A stretch of DNA of 64,000 bases from an uncultured Sphingomonas sp. (GTDB lineage: Bacteria > Pseudomonadota > Alphaproteobacteria > Sphingomonadales > Sphingomonadaceae), in contig NZ_CAKTFO010000015.1 of the NCBI RefSeq assembly GCF_934560975.1, forward strand, positions 1 through 64,000, given 5' to 3'. Of the stretch, positions 10,779-18,338 are shown piece after piece. The position numbers and the translations under genes are program-made. The first letter of the stretch is position 1. Every line of letters starts with the position of its first letter. The notes beneath the pieces are model-generated. The model was not told where the DNA came from, made no database searches, and saw only the letters and a list, made by a program, of their open reading frames with translations.

Positions 10779-12035
10779 GTGACCGTGACGCGAAACACTC
10801 CCAAGCGACCGATCAATCGGACCGCGCCTGCATCGATCGTGGCCGCCAAGTTCGGCGGCCTGTCCCGCTTTTCCGCGGCGATCGGCAAGTCCCCGTCCAC
10901 CGTACACCGCTGGCTGGTGCGCGGCTACATCGACGGCGCTTATCATACGGAGATCCTGGACGCGGCGCAGGTGCCGGGCAATCTGGTAGAGGGCGAAAAG
11001 CTATTGCCGCTCGACTTCGTGGACGCCGGCCAGCGCGAGGATGCCGCCATTGCCACATCGCCGGGCAAGCCGTCCCGCCGTCGCGCTCCGGACGCCATCC
11101 CGACCGTGGATGAAAGCCACACGCAATTCTCCCGCGCCGCATGGGCGCGCCTGCGTTCGGCTGTCCCGCTGACGCTGGGTGAGGAAGACCTGCTGAAGCT
11201 GCGCGGCGCGAACGAGCCGACTTCGTTGAAGGAGGTGGAGGACATCTACCTGCCGCTCACCCGGCTCATCAACCTCCACGTCAATGCGGCGCACGGGCTG
11301 GCGCGCGTCACTGACGATTTCCTGGGCCGTCCGCCCGCCAAGCGCCCTTATGTGGTGGCGATCGCCGGATCGGTTGCGGTGGGCAAGAGCACCACCGCCC
11401 GCCTGCTCCGCGCGCTGCTGTCGCGCTGGCCAGATACGCCGCGCGTGGACCTGGTCACCACCGATGGCTTCCTCTACCCGAACGCCATCCTGGAAGAGCG
11501 TGGACTGACCCAGCGCAAGGGCTTCCCCGAAAGCTACGACATGCGCCGCATGATCCAGTTCCTGTCGAATGTGCGCGGGACCGGACGGGGCGAAGCGCCG
11601 GTATACTCGCACCATGTCTATGACGTGATACCTGGGCAGATGGACCATGTGGATGCGCCCGACATCCTGATCTTCGAAGGGCTCAACGTGCTGCAGATCG
11701 GGGCCGGCCCCGATGCGGCGCGCGCGCCTTTCACCGCCAGCGACTTCTTCGACCTGTCCATCTACATCGATGCCGAACCGGCCAACATCGCCCGCTGGTT
11801 CGAGGAGCGGTTCATGCTGCTCCGCGCCACGGCATTCCAGGATCCGACCGCCTTCTTCCATCGCCTGGCCGTGCTGGACGAGGAGGAAGCGCGCGGGATC
11901 GCGCGCAGGATCTGGCGCGACGTGAACGAACTCAACCTGACGGAGAACATCCTGCCCGGCCGGCAGCGCGCCGACGTGATCGTCCGCAAGGGATCGGACC
12001 ACAAGGTCGATCGCCTGTGGCTGCGCAAGCTGTAG
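10779..12035 (+). CDS. coaA: Type I pantothenate kinase with an N-terminal helix-turn-helix-like domain
   Basis: Phosphorylates pantothenate, the first step of coenzyme A synthesis. Residues 112-418 match bacterial CoaA end to end: FSRAAWARLRSAVPLTL, P-loop GSVAVGKST at 197-205, TTDGFLYPN, KGFPESYDM, YSHHVYDVIPG and the C-terminal KVDRLWLRKL. Usual CoaA length is about 315, and here there are about 110 extra N-terminal residues. Residues 19-65 (VAAKFGGLSRFSAAIGKSPS, then TVHRWLVRGYID) look like a small Cro/carP-type helix-turn-helix, followed by a basic linker. No other methionine occurs until after the P-loop; a GTG at codon 110 is the only alternative start near the CoaA boundary and lacks a clear ribosome site. 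It is divergent from the TonB receptor. Confidence 0.92.
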   Translation: MTVTRNTPKRPINRTAPASIVAAKFGGLSRFSAAIGKSPSTVHRWLVRGYIDGAYHTEILDAAQVPGNLVEGEKLLPLDFVDAGQREDAAIATSPGKPSRRRAPDAIPTVDESHTQFSRAAWARLRSAVPLTLGEEDLLKLRGANEPTSLKEVEDIYLPLTRLINLHVNAAHGLARVTDDFLGRPPAKRPYVVAIAGSVAVGKSTTARLLRALLSRWPDTPRVDLVTTDGFLYPNAILEERGLTQRKGFPESYDMRRMIQFLSNVRGTGRGEAPVYSHHVYDVIPGQMDHVDAPDILIFEGLNVLQIGAGPDAARAPFTASDFFDLSIYIDAEPANIARWFEERFMLLRATAFQDPTAFFHRLAVLDEEEARGIARRIWRDVNELNLTENILPGRQRADVIVRKGSDHKVDRLWLRKL

Positions 12036-12049
12036 CCGCTCCCCCCCTA

Positions 12050-13147
12050 TCAACCGGCGGCGAGTTCGAGCAGTTCGTCCAGCAGGCGCGCACCCGCCCG
12101 CGCCCAGGTGAAATCCGCCGCCCGCGCCCGCCCCGCCGCGATCTTGGCCGTCCGATATGCCGGGTCACATTGCAGCCGTAGAATGGCCGCCACCCATTCG
12201 TCCGGTCGATCCACGTCGGCATAGCAGGCGGCGTCGCGACATATTTCCGGCAGCGCTCCCGCCGGCGCCACCACGGCCGGGCAGCCGAGCAGCATCGCTT
12301 CCACCGGGGGCAACCCGAACCCTTCGGTCCGCGACGGCAGCGCGACGCACAGCGCCTCCGCATAGAGGGCGCGCAACACCGTATCCTCGATCGCGCCGGT
12401 GAAGACGGCGTTGGCAGGCGGCACCATCGCGGCCGCTTCGTGCGCGGCGCGGTCCGTTCCGACCACCACCAGGGTCAGGTGCGACAGATCCGGCCGGCTG
12501 AACGCATCGAACACCAACTGGACATTCTTGTACCGCTTGGCGCTGCCGAACAGCAGAACATAGCCTTGCGGCGCAAGCGCGTAGCGGTCGAGCGCGTGGT
12601 CGTCCGGCATCGCGTCCAGGATGTGATCCACGCCATTGTAGAGGATGCCGATCCGCTCCCTTGCGGCGATGCCGGCGAGGTCGAGGATCTGGCGCGAATA
12701 TTGAGAAACGGTCAGCACCCGCGCGCTATGCCGTGCCATGCGCGGCGCCAGCAGGCGGTGCCCCCAGCGCTGGCGGAACGGATAGGAGCAGTCGGGAAAC
12801 AGGAATTGCGCGTCGTGCAGCAGCAACAGCTGCCGGCGGTGGCGGAGCGGCGCGAGGTTGCAGAGGTTCACCAGCACCTCGCCCTCTGCCACACCGGGCA
12901 GCAACCCCTGCTCCCACCATTGGGTATGCCCCAGCCGCTGCTGGTCCAGCCGCGTGGCGCGCAGTTCGGGCGTCCAGCCGCGCGCCTCCGGCAGCACCAG
13001 CCGCAGGCGCGGCCGATCGCCCTCCGGCATGGCCGCGACCTGGCGGTCCACTTCGCGGATCAGGCGATCGGCGACACGGTGCACGCCGTTCAGTGCGCCG
13101 CAGTAGAATTTCCCGTTGAAGGTGATGGTGCGCAAGCCCCCGCCCAT
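12050..13147 (-). CDS. GT4-family glycosyltransferase
   Basis: A 365-residue retaining glycosyltransferase with the GT-B fold. The C-terminal donor-binding half contains GYVLLFGSAKRYKN, TLVVVGTDR and the EX7E-type motif SRTEGFGLPPVEAMLLG, and the N-terminal half has VLTVSQYSRQIL and ILYNGVD. The GTG at 13150 and ATG at 13147 are adjacent; the ATG shares one base with the stop of the upstream GT2 gene (TGATG), so I use it. It is the last gene of the left arm of the exopolysaccharide locus and probably adds one backbone or side-chain sugar on the cytoplasmic face. Donor and acceptor are unknown. Confidence 0.88.
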   Translation of the reverse strand: MGGGLRTITFNGKFYCGALNGVHRVADRLIREVDRQVAAMPEGDRPRLRLVLPEARGWTPELRATRLDQQRLGHTQWWEQGLLPGVAEGEVLVNLCNLAPLRHRRQLLLLHDAQFLFPDCSYPFRQRWGHRLLAPRMARHSARVLTVSQYSRQILDLAGIAARERIGILYNGVDHILDAMPDDHALDRYALAPQGYVLLFGSAKRYKNVQLVFDAFSRPDLSHLTLVVVGTDRAAHEAAAMVPPANAVFTGAIEDTVLRALYAEALCVALPSRTEGFGLPPVEAMLLGCPAVVAPAGALPEICRDAACYADVDRPDEWVAAILRLQCDPAYRTAKIAAGRARAADFTWARAGARLLDELLELAAG

Positions 13148-14052
13148 CACACGATCCTGAGGATATGGCGCGGATCGAGCCGGGCGGTCAGCAGATGCGC
13201 CAGCGCGAGCAAATTGCCGCGCAGCCGGCCGCGCCGGTCCACATGCCTCTCCGGCGCCAAGCTGCGCACGAGGTTGGACGCGATGTTGCGAGCCATCATT
13301 TCCCAGGCGAGCGCCGGCGGCGCGCTACGCTTGCGGAGCAGGTAGACCGGGTTGGCGATCTGCGAGTAACCCAGCCGCACGCCCGAAGTCCGCCCCCCCT
13401 TGGCGCCCATGTGGACACCGGCCAGCCGCTGAGATCGCACCAGCCGGCCCTTGCGGCCGAGTTGGTAGGTGACGTCGATGTCTTCCAGCCAGCCATAAAG
13501 CGGCAGCGCCTCGTCGAAGCGCAGCTCCCCCAGTGCGGAGAGGCGGATCGCCATGTTGCAGCCATAGAGCGCACGCTCCGCAAACTCCTGCGGTTCGGGC
13601 GGGGGCATGTCGGCCTCCACCAACGCCACGGCTTCGGCAAAGCTGTAGCCCTGATGGCCGATGCCGTCGGCGATCACCCGACCGGTCGCTCCGACCACGT
13701 CGGGCTGGGCGGCAAACAGCCGCTCAAGCGCCTCCAGATAATCATCGGCGAGGACGAAATCGTCATCCAGGAACAGGACGATGTCGGCTCGCCCCGCCAA
13801 ATGGCGCAGCGCCCGGTTGCGCTGCACGCACAGGCCAAGGTCGGAGAACAGGATCTCCGGCCGCATCGGCGACCCCTCCAGCCCGGCGACGTCCCCCGGC
13901 CGCACGCTGACCACGACGATGCCGTCCGGCCGGCGGCGCTGGCGGGCCAAGTTGCCCACGATCTGGCGCACCGTTTCCGGCCGGCCGATGGTGGGGATCG
14001 CCACATATATCCTCATCCACAGTCTCCGTTGCGGGGTGTAAGAGCGGCTCAT
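13147..14052 (-). CDS. GT2-family glycosyltransferase
   Basis: A 301-residue GT-A fold transferase. The nucleotide-sugar site begins IYVAIPTIGRPETVRQIV and the DXD-like motif is LFLDDDFVLADDYLEALE. GWLEDIDVTYQLGRKG supplies the catalytic-base region. The ATG at 14052 overlaps the stop of the upstream polymerase-like gene (ATGA), which decides the start; an ATG 12 codons later (14016) is the alternative and would put the fold start at the N-terminus. It sits in the leftward exopolysaccharide operon between the Wzy-like gene and a GT4. Confidence 0.87.
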   Translation of the reverse strand: MSRSYTPQRRLWMRIYVAIPTIGRPETVRQIVGNLARQRRRPDGIVVVSVRPGDVAGLEGSPMRPEILFSDLGLCVQRNRALRHLAGRADIVLFLDDDFVLADDYLEALERLFAAQPDVVGATGRVIADGIGHQGYSFAEAVALVEADMPPPEPQEFAERALYGCNMAIRLSALGELRFDEALPLYGWLEDIDVTYQLGRKGRLVRSQRLAGVHMGAKGGRTSGVRLGYSQIANPVYLLRKRSAPPALAWEMMARNIASNLVRSLAPERHVDRRGRLRGNLLALAHLLTARLDPRHILRIV

Positions 14053-15485
14053 GCGGGGACTACACTCCGCCGCACATGGTCGGCCCGGGCCGCTTCCGGC
14101 CGGAACAGGCGCTTGCGTCCGGCCGGCAGCCGCAGCGCCAGTGCCGCGCCCGCGAAGATGGCGAAGTCTCCGCCGGGGTCGGATGTCGGGCTGACGAAGC
14201 TGGCCGGGATCAGCATGCACACGGCCGTCCACGCCGCCGCCACGCCGGACGCGTCGGTGGTCGTCCGCACGCGATTATAGGTCGACGCGCGCCAGGGCTT
14301 CAGAACGTGCAGCACGTAGAGCAGCAGCATGATGGCCCCGAACAGCCCGGTGGCGCCGATCACGGCGGTCGGCAGGCTGGACGAGCGGAAGCTGCCCGGA
14401 CCGATGCCGAGGCCCATGGACGCGGCGAAGGCATTCACGCCCTGCTTCGCCCAGAAGGACCGTTGCAGCGCGGAATCGCTGTCCTTCTTGCCCACCGTCA
14501 TGGAGGTAAAGACGTCGCTGGCGGTAGCGACCAGGCCGGGTTGCAGCAGGAAGATCAGACACACCAGCACGGCTAGCGCCAGCGCCACCATCCCCAGCCG
14601 GACGAGCTTGGGCGACGGGATGTTGTCGGGCACGAACACGACCCTGAGGCCGAGTATCAGGAAATAGGCGCCGAGGCCCAGATAGGCGGTGGACGAGGTG
14701 GACGCCGCCAGCGTCAGCCCCATCGCGAACGCGGCCCAGCCGGTCGCCTTGGAGCTGACGTCGCGATACCAGCATTCGGCCATGAACAGGAACCAGACAT
14801 AGCCGAAGCCGGCAAAGGAGGACGGCTCGGGATGGATGCCGTTCATGCGGACCACGGTGCCGATGCGCTGGTCGAGTTGCGCGTAGCTGCCGTTGCGGAA
14901 GAAATCGAGCACGTCGCTCCACGGCGTACCCGACAGCACCACCCCGCTGACCCCGAAGAAGATATGGATCCAGCACAGCACCACCCCGGTCTTCACCAGC
15001 GCCCGGCCGCCGCGCTCGTGCCGGCAGGCCGCATAGGAGGCGACCGCCAGCATCATGGTGCCGATCATGTAGACGGATGCTGTGATGTTCTGGCTGCTCG
15101 GCACCAGCTTGAACACCGCGAACATGTAGACCGCCGTGACCTTCATCGGCACGACCATGATCCGGCCGGCGAAGATGCGCGGGCCGACAAAGGCCATGGT
15201 CACGCCGTAAAGCGCATAGGCGACCAGCAGGCCGTTGGCCCGGATGCCCTGCTTGACCAGTTCGCCCGCCCCGCTGCCGGGCAGCAGCAGGCGGAGGATC
15301 AGGAAGCCCAGCGCGAACTGCACCGGCGGGATGGAGGAGCCGCCTAGGGCCGGCAGCTGCAACGCCGCCGATCCACCCATCAGCGAACAGACGAGCACGA
15401 ACACATACATGGCCGGCACCTGCGCCCGCACCAGCAGCACCAGGCCGATGCCCGCGATGACGATGCCGAACACGGTCGGGATCAT
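14049..15485 (-). CDS. O-antigen ligase / Wzy-polymerase-like membrane protein
   Basis: A 478-residue inner-membrane protein with about 11-12 hydrophobic segments and one larger periplasmic loop containing RIGTVVRMNGIHPEPSSFAG. Conserved-looking blocks such as GIHPEPSS and MGLGIGPGSFRSSS resemble the Wzy_C/O-antigen ligase superfamily, which joins undecaprenyl-linked repeat units in the periplasm. The closing residues after about 455 are basic and cytoplasmic. Given the Wzx flippase and Wzc kinase in the same locus, the polymerase role is the most economical, but polymerases and ligases are not separable by sequence alone. Confidence 0.75.
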   Translation of the reverse strand: MIPTVFGIVIAGIGLVLLVRAQVPAMYVFVLVCSLMGGSAALQLPALGGSSIPPVQFALGFLILRLLLPGSGAGELVKQGIRANGLLVAYALYGVTMAFVGPRIFAGRIMVVPMKVTAVYMFAVFKLVPSSQNITASVYMIGTMMLAVASYAACRHERGGRALVKTGVVLCWIHIFFGVSGVVLSGTPWSDVLDFFRNGSYAQLDQRIGTVVRMNGIHPEPSSFAGFGYVWFLFMAECWYRDVSSKATGWAAFAMGLTLAASTSSTAYLGLGAYFLILGLRVVFVPDNIPSPKLVRLGMVALALAVLVCLIFLLQPGLVATASDVFTSMTVGKKDSDSALQRSFWAKQGVNAFAASMGLGIGPGSFRSSSLPTAVIGATGLFGAIMLLLYVLHVLKPWRASTYNRVRTTTDASGVAAAWTAVCMLIPASFVSPTSDPGGDFAIFAGAALALRLPAGRKRLFRPEAARADHVRRSVVPA

Positions 15486-15510
15486 CGCGCGCGCCCTGCA
15501 ACCGTGCCGT

Positions 15511-17181
15511 TCACGCGCATGGCGCCGCGGCCCCCTCTCCCGCACCCGGCTTGAGCAGGCGGATACGATAGGTGAGCGCGTCGCCGTCCGCCGTGCCGTG
15601 GGGACCGAAGGCGAAGTCCAGCCGGTCGCCCGCCGCCAGCCGGACGGGCAAGGCGGCAATGGCGAGACGGTCGCGCAGTACGGCCGCGCGGAGCGGGCGG
15701 CCATTGTGCAAAATCGCCACCGTCACGCCATCCCCGCGCGGTGCCTTGGCGAAGCAGGCGCTGATCGCCGCCGGACCGCTTGCGGCGGCGGTGTAGCGCA
15801 CGGTTGCGGCAAGCGGGTTGCCGGGGTCGCCGGCCGGCGTGGCGGAGGTTCCGCCGATCGCCAGCGGACGCAGATCGGGATCGCCCCAGTAAGAGCTCCA
15901 CGTCCAGTCGATCGACCGGAGCGGCAGCATCTCGCCCGAACGGCGGCGTCCATAATAATGCCACGGCGGCGCGCCATATTGATACAGGCTGTCGGCCAGC
16001 ACCGGGCCGTCGCCCACCACCACCTGGGTCGCGCCGACGACGATCACGGGATCGCTCGACAGGCTGGTGAGCGCGGGAAGCGGACGGCCCTGCGCATCGA
16101 AGATCCGCCCCGGCCCCTCGATCCGCACCGCGCGCGGGACACCCCACAGGACATAGCTGTCGCGGCCGAAGCGATAGACATAGACGCTGCGGTCCTGCCC
16201 ATGCAGCCGCACCGGCCGGCCCTTCGGCAGCAGGTGGCGGTTGACGGCCAGCATCGCCTCCCCCGCCGGCTTGATCCGTGCCTGCGGGGTCATCAGCCCG
16301 GTGTTGCGGAAATAGGGTTCGTCGATCAGCGCATACCAGTAGATCGCGGCGAGATCGGGCTCGGCCCCGAGTAGGCACAGCATTCGCACCAGCAGGCTCG
16401 CCGCGGCGCGGGGATCATCGACCTCGTCCCCGATCTCGGTCGCCCAGATCGGCTTTACCTGACCATGGCGGCGCATTACCGCCACCAGCCGCGCCAGTTC
16501 GTCGTCCAGCCCTTCCGGGTGATCGCGATAGGGATGCACCGCCACCCCGTCGAGATGGGCGAGCGCCCCGTGCGCGAACAGTTCGTCCTCGAACCCGGTG
16601 GCAACCATGTTGCTGGACCCGCCCAGGATCCGCACCTCGGGATAGCGCGGCTTCACCAGCTGGCTGACGGTCTTCAGCAGCGACGCATGGACCCGCGCGA
16701 TGGACACGCCGGGCGGCAGGCGGGGATCGCCGGCATTGATCTCATTGCCGACCTCGATCGCCGCCACGCAATTGGAGCCATAATGGTCGAGAACGGCGCT
16801 GAGATAGGCGGCATAGGCCACTTGGGCCGTAGGCGAGTAGACGCTGGCATTGCCATCATAGGCCTGGTGCCGCGGGTCGATCATCAGCAGCAGCTTGACG
16901 CCCTGGGCACAGGCACGTGCGACATAAGCGGCGGATGGTCCGGAGAAGTCATACTCGCCGGGCGCATGCTCCACCTTGCCCCAGGGCAAGTCGTCGCGGA
17001 TGGCGCGCAGCCGCAGACCGCCCAGCCGGTCCATCAGCGACAGCGACCAGCCCTGGTCGAAATGGGTCGCCACCCCGACGCGGAGCGGACCGGATGGCAC
17101 CGGAGTGGCGGCGGGCAGCGTGCTGCTGCCGCCCAGCAGCACGGGGGCCAGCAGCAGCAACAGGTCCGCCCGCCGGCGCAT
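15511..17181 (-). CDS. Exported clan GH-A glycoside hydrolase of the exopolysaccharide locus (PslG-like)
   Basis: A 556-residue protein with a signal peptide (MRRRADLLLLLAPVLLGG), a TIM-barrel up to about residue 330, and a beta-rich C-terminal region of about 220 residues. The clan GH-A signature is visible: the acid/base glutamate in AIEVGNEINAG and the nucleophile glutamate in PIWATEIGDE, on the expected strands 4 and 7. The family resembles GH39, and in Pseudomonas the GH39 enzyme PslG trims its own polymer in the periplasm. Here it lies between the polymerase-like gene and a GT4, and its ATG shares a base with the stop upstream. A role in polymer length control or editing is inferred. 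Confidence 0.8.
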   Translation of the reverse strand: MRRRADLLLLLAPVLLGGSSTLPAATPVPSGPLRVGVATHFDQGWSLSLMDRLGGLRLRAIRDDLPWGKVEHAPGEYDFSGPSAAYVARACAQGVKLLLMIDPRHQAYDGNASVYSPTAQVAYAAYLSAVLDHYGSNCVAAIEVGNEINAGDPRLPPGVSIARVHASLLKTVSQLVKPRYPEVRILGGSSNMVATGFEDELFAHGALAHLDGVAVHPYRDHPEGLDDELARLVAVMRRHGQVKPIWATEIGDEVDDPRAAASLLVRMLCLLGAEPDLAAIYWYALIDEPYFRNTGLMTPQARIKPAGEAMLAVNRHLLPKGRPVRLHGQDRSVYVYRFGRDSYVLWGVPRAVRIEGPGRIFDAQGRPLPALTSLSSDPVIVVGATQVVVGDGPVLADSLYQYGAPPWHYYGRRRSGEMLPLRSIDWTWSSYWGDPDLRPLAIGGTSATPAGDPGNPLAATVRYTAAASGPAAISACFAKAPRGDGVTVAILHNGRPLRAAVLRDRLAIAALPVRLAAGDRLDFAFGPHGTADGDALTYRIRLLKPGAGEGAAAPCA

Positions 17182-18266
17182 CAGACACCCGCCAGCGCGG
17201 AGCGGATGCCGGCATCGAACCGCTCGGGCGCGAATTGCGCGGCACGCGACACCGCCGCGTCGGGGTCGAAATGGGGCAGCCATTGCTCCATCGCCTCAAC
17301 TCCCTCGATCAGCCCTTCTGCCGTCTGCGGCGCGAACAGCAGGCCGGTTTCGCCCGGCACCACGCTGTCGCGTGTGCCGCCCCCGGCAAAAGCCAGGACC
17401 GGGCGGCCGGCCGCCATCGCCTCCACCGGCACAATCCCGAAATCCTCCTCCGCCGTGAAGATCAGGGCGCGGCAGCGCGCATAGGCCCGGCGCAGTTCGT
17501 CGAACGGAAGGCGCGGCACGATGCGGATATTGGGTCCGGCACGCCGGCGTAGCTCCGCCGCCTGCGCGCCCGTGCCGATCATCAGCAGCGGCAGCCCCAG
17601 GCGGTTGAATGCATCCACCGTAATGTCCGCGCGCTTGTAGGGCGTCATCTGGCCGACCCACAGATAATGGTCGCCCACGTCCCGCGTCGGTCGAAACAGA
17701 TCCACGGTCACGGGCGGGTGGACGATGTCGGACTGGCGCGCCCAGACCCGCTGGATGCGCCGCTGGATGAAGGAGGAATTGGCCACGAACCGGTCCACCC
17801 GCGCGGCGGAGGACACGTCCCACTGCCGCATCCGGTGAAACGCCCACGGCATGATCAGCCGCGCGGCGGCGCCGGAGGATGCCGCGTAATCATGGTAATG
17901 GTCCCACAAATAGCGCATTGGCGAGTGGCAGTAACACAGGTGCAGCGCATCGGGCGCGGCGATCACTCCCTTGGCCGGTCCCGCCTCGCTGCTGATCACC
18001 AGGTCGTAGCCGCGCAGGTCGATCTGCTCCAACGCCATCGGCATCAAGGGCAGGTACTTCTGATAATGCCGCGCGGCGCCGGGCAGCTTCTGGATGAAGC
18101 TGGTCTTGATCGTGCGTGACCGGATCGTCGCCGACACGGCCGACGGCACATAGACGTGGGTGAAGATGTCGGCATCCGGGAACAGGTGGAGCAGCCGTTC
18201 CAGCACGCGCTCGCCCCCGCGCATGCCGACCAGCCAATAATGGATGATCGCCACGCGCTTAGGCAC
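17181..18266 (-). CDS. GT4-family glycosyltransferase
   Basis: A 361-residue GT-B glycosyltransferase. It begins VPKRVAIIHYWLVGMRGGE, a start shared by WbaZ-like mannosyl/rhamnosyl transferases. HYLWVGQMTPYKRADI opens the donor half and EEDFGIVPVEAMAAGRP is the EX7E motif. I place the start at the GTG at 18266 because a GGAGG ribosome site sits seven bases upstream; the frame can extend to a GTG at 18305 with no such site. It is transcribed after the Wzc-like kinase, about 70 bp downstream of it. Confidence 0.88.
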   Translation of the reverse strand: MPKRVAIIHYWLVGMRGGERVLERLLHLFPDADIFTHVYVPSAVSATIRSRTIKTSFIQKLPGAARHYQKYLPLMPMALEQIDLRGYDLVISSEAGPAKGVIAAPDALHLCYCHSPMRYLWDHYHDYAASSGAAARLIMPWAFHRMRQWDVSSAARVDRFVANSSFIQRRIQRVWARQSDIVHPPVTVDLFRPTRDVGDHYLWVGQMTPYKRADITVDAFNRLGLPLLMIGTGAQAAELRRRAGPNIRIVPRLPFDELRRAYARCRALIFTAEEDFGIVPVEAMAAGRPVLAFAGGGTRDSVVPGETGLLFAPQTAEGLIEGVEAMEQWLPHFDPDAAVSRAAQFAPERFDAGIRSALAGV

Positions 18267-18338
18267 GCCGCGCCTCCACCCGACGGCAGGTGTCGCGCCC
18301 GTCACATCGCAAGCCTGTCTGACGCACCAGCCCGAGCC

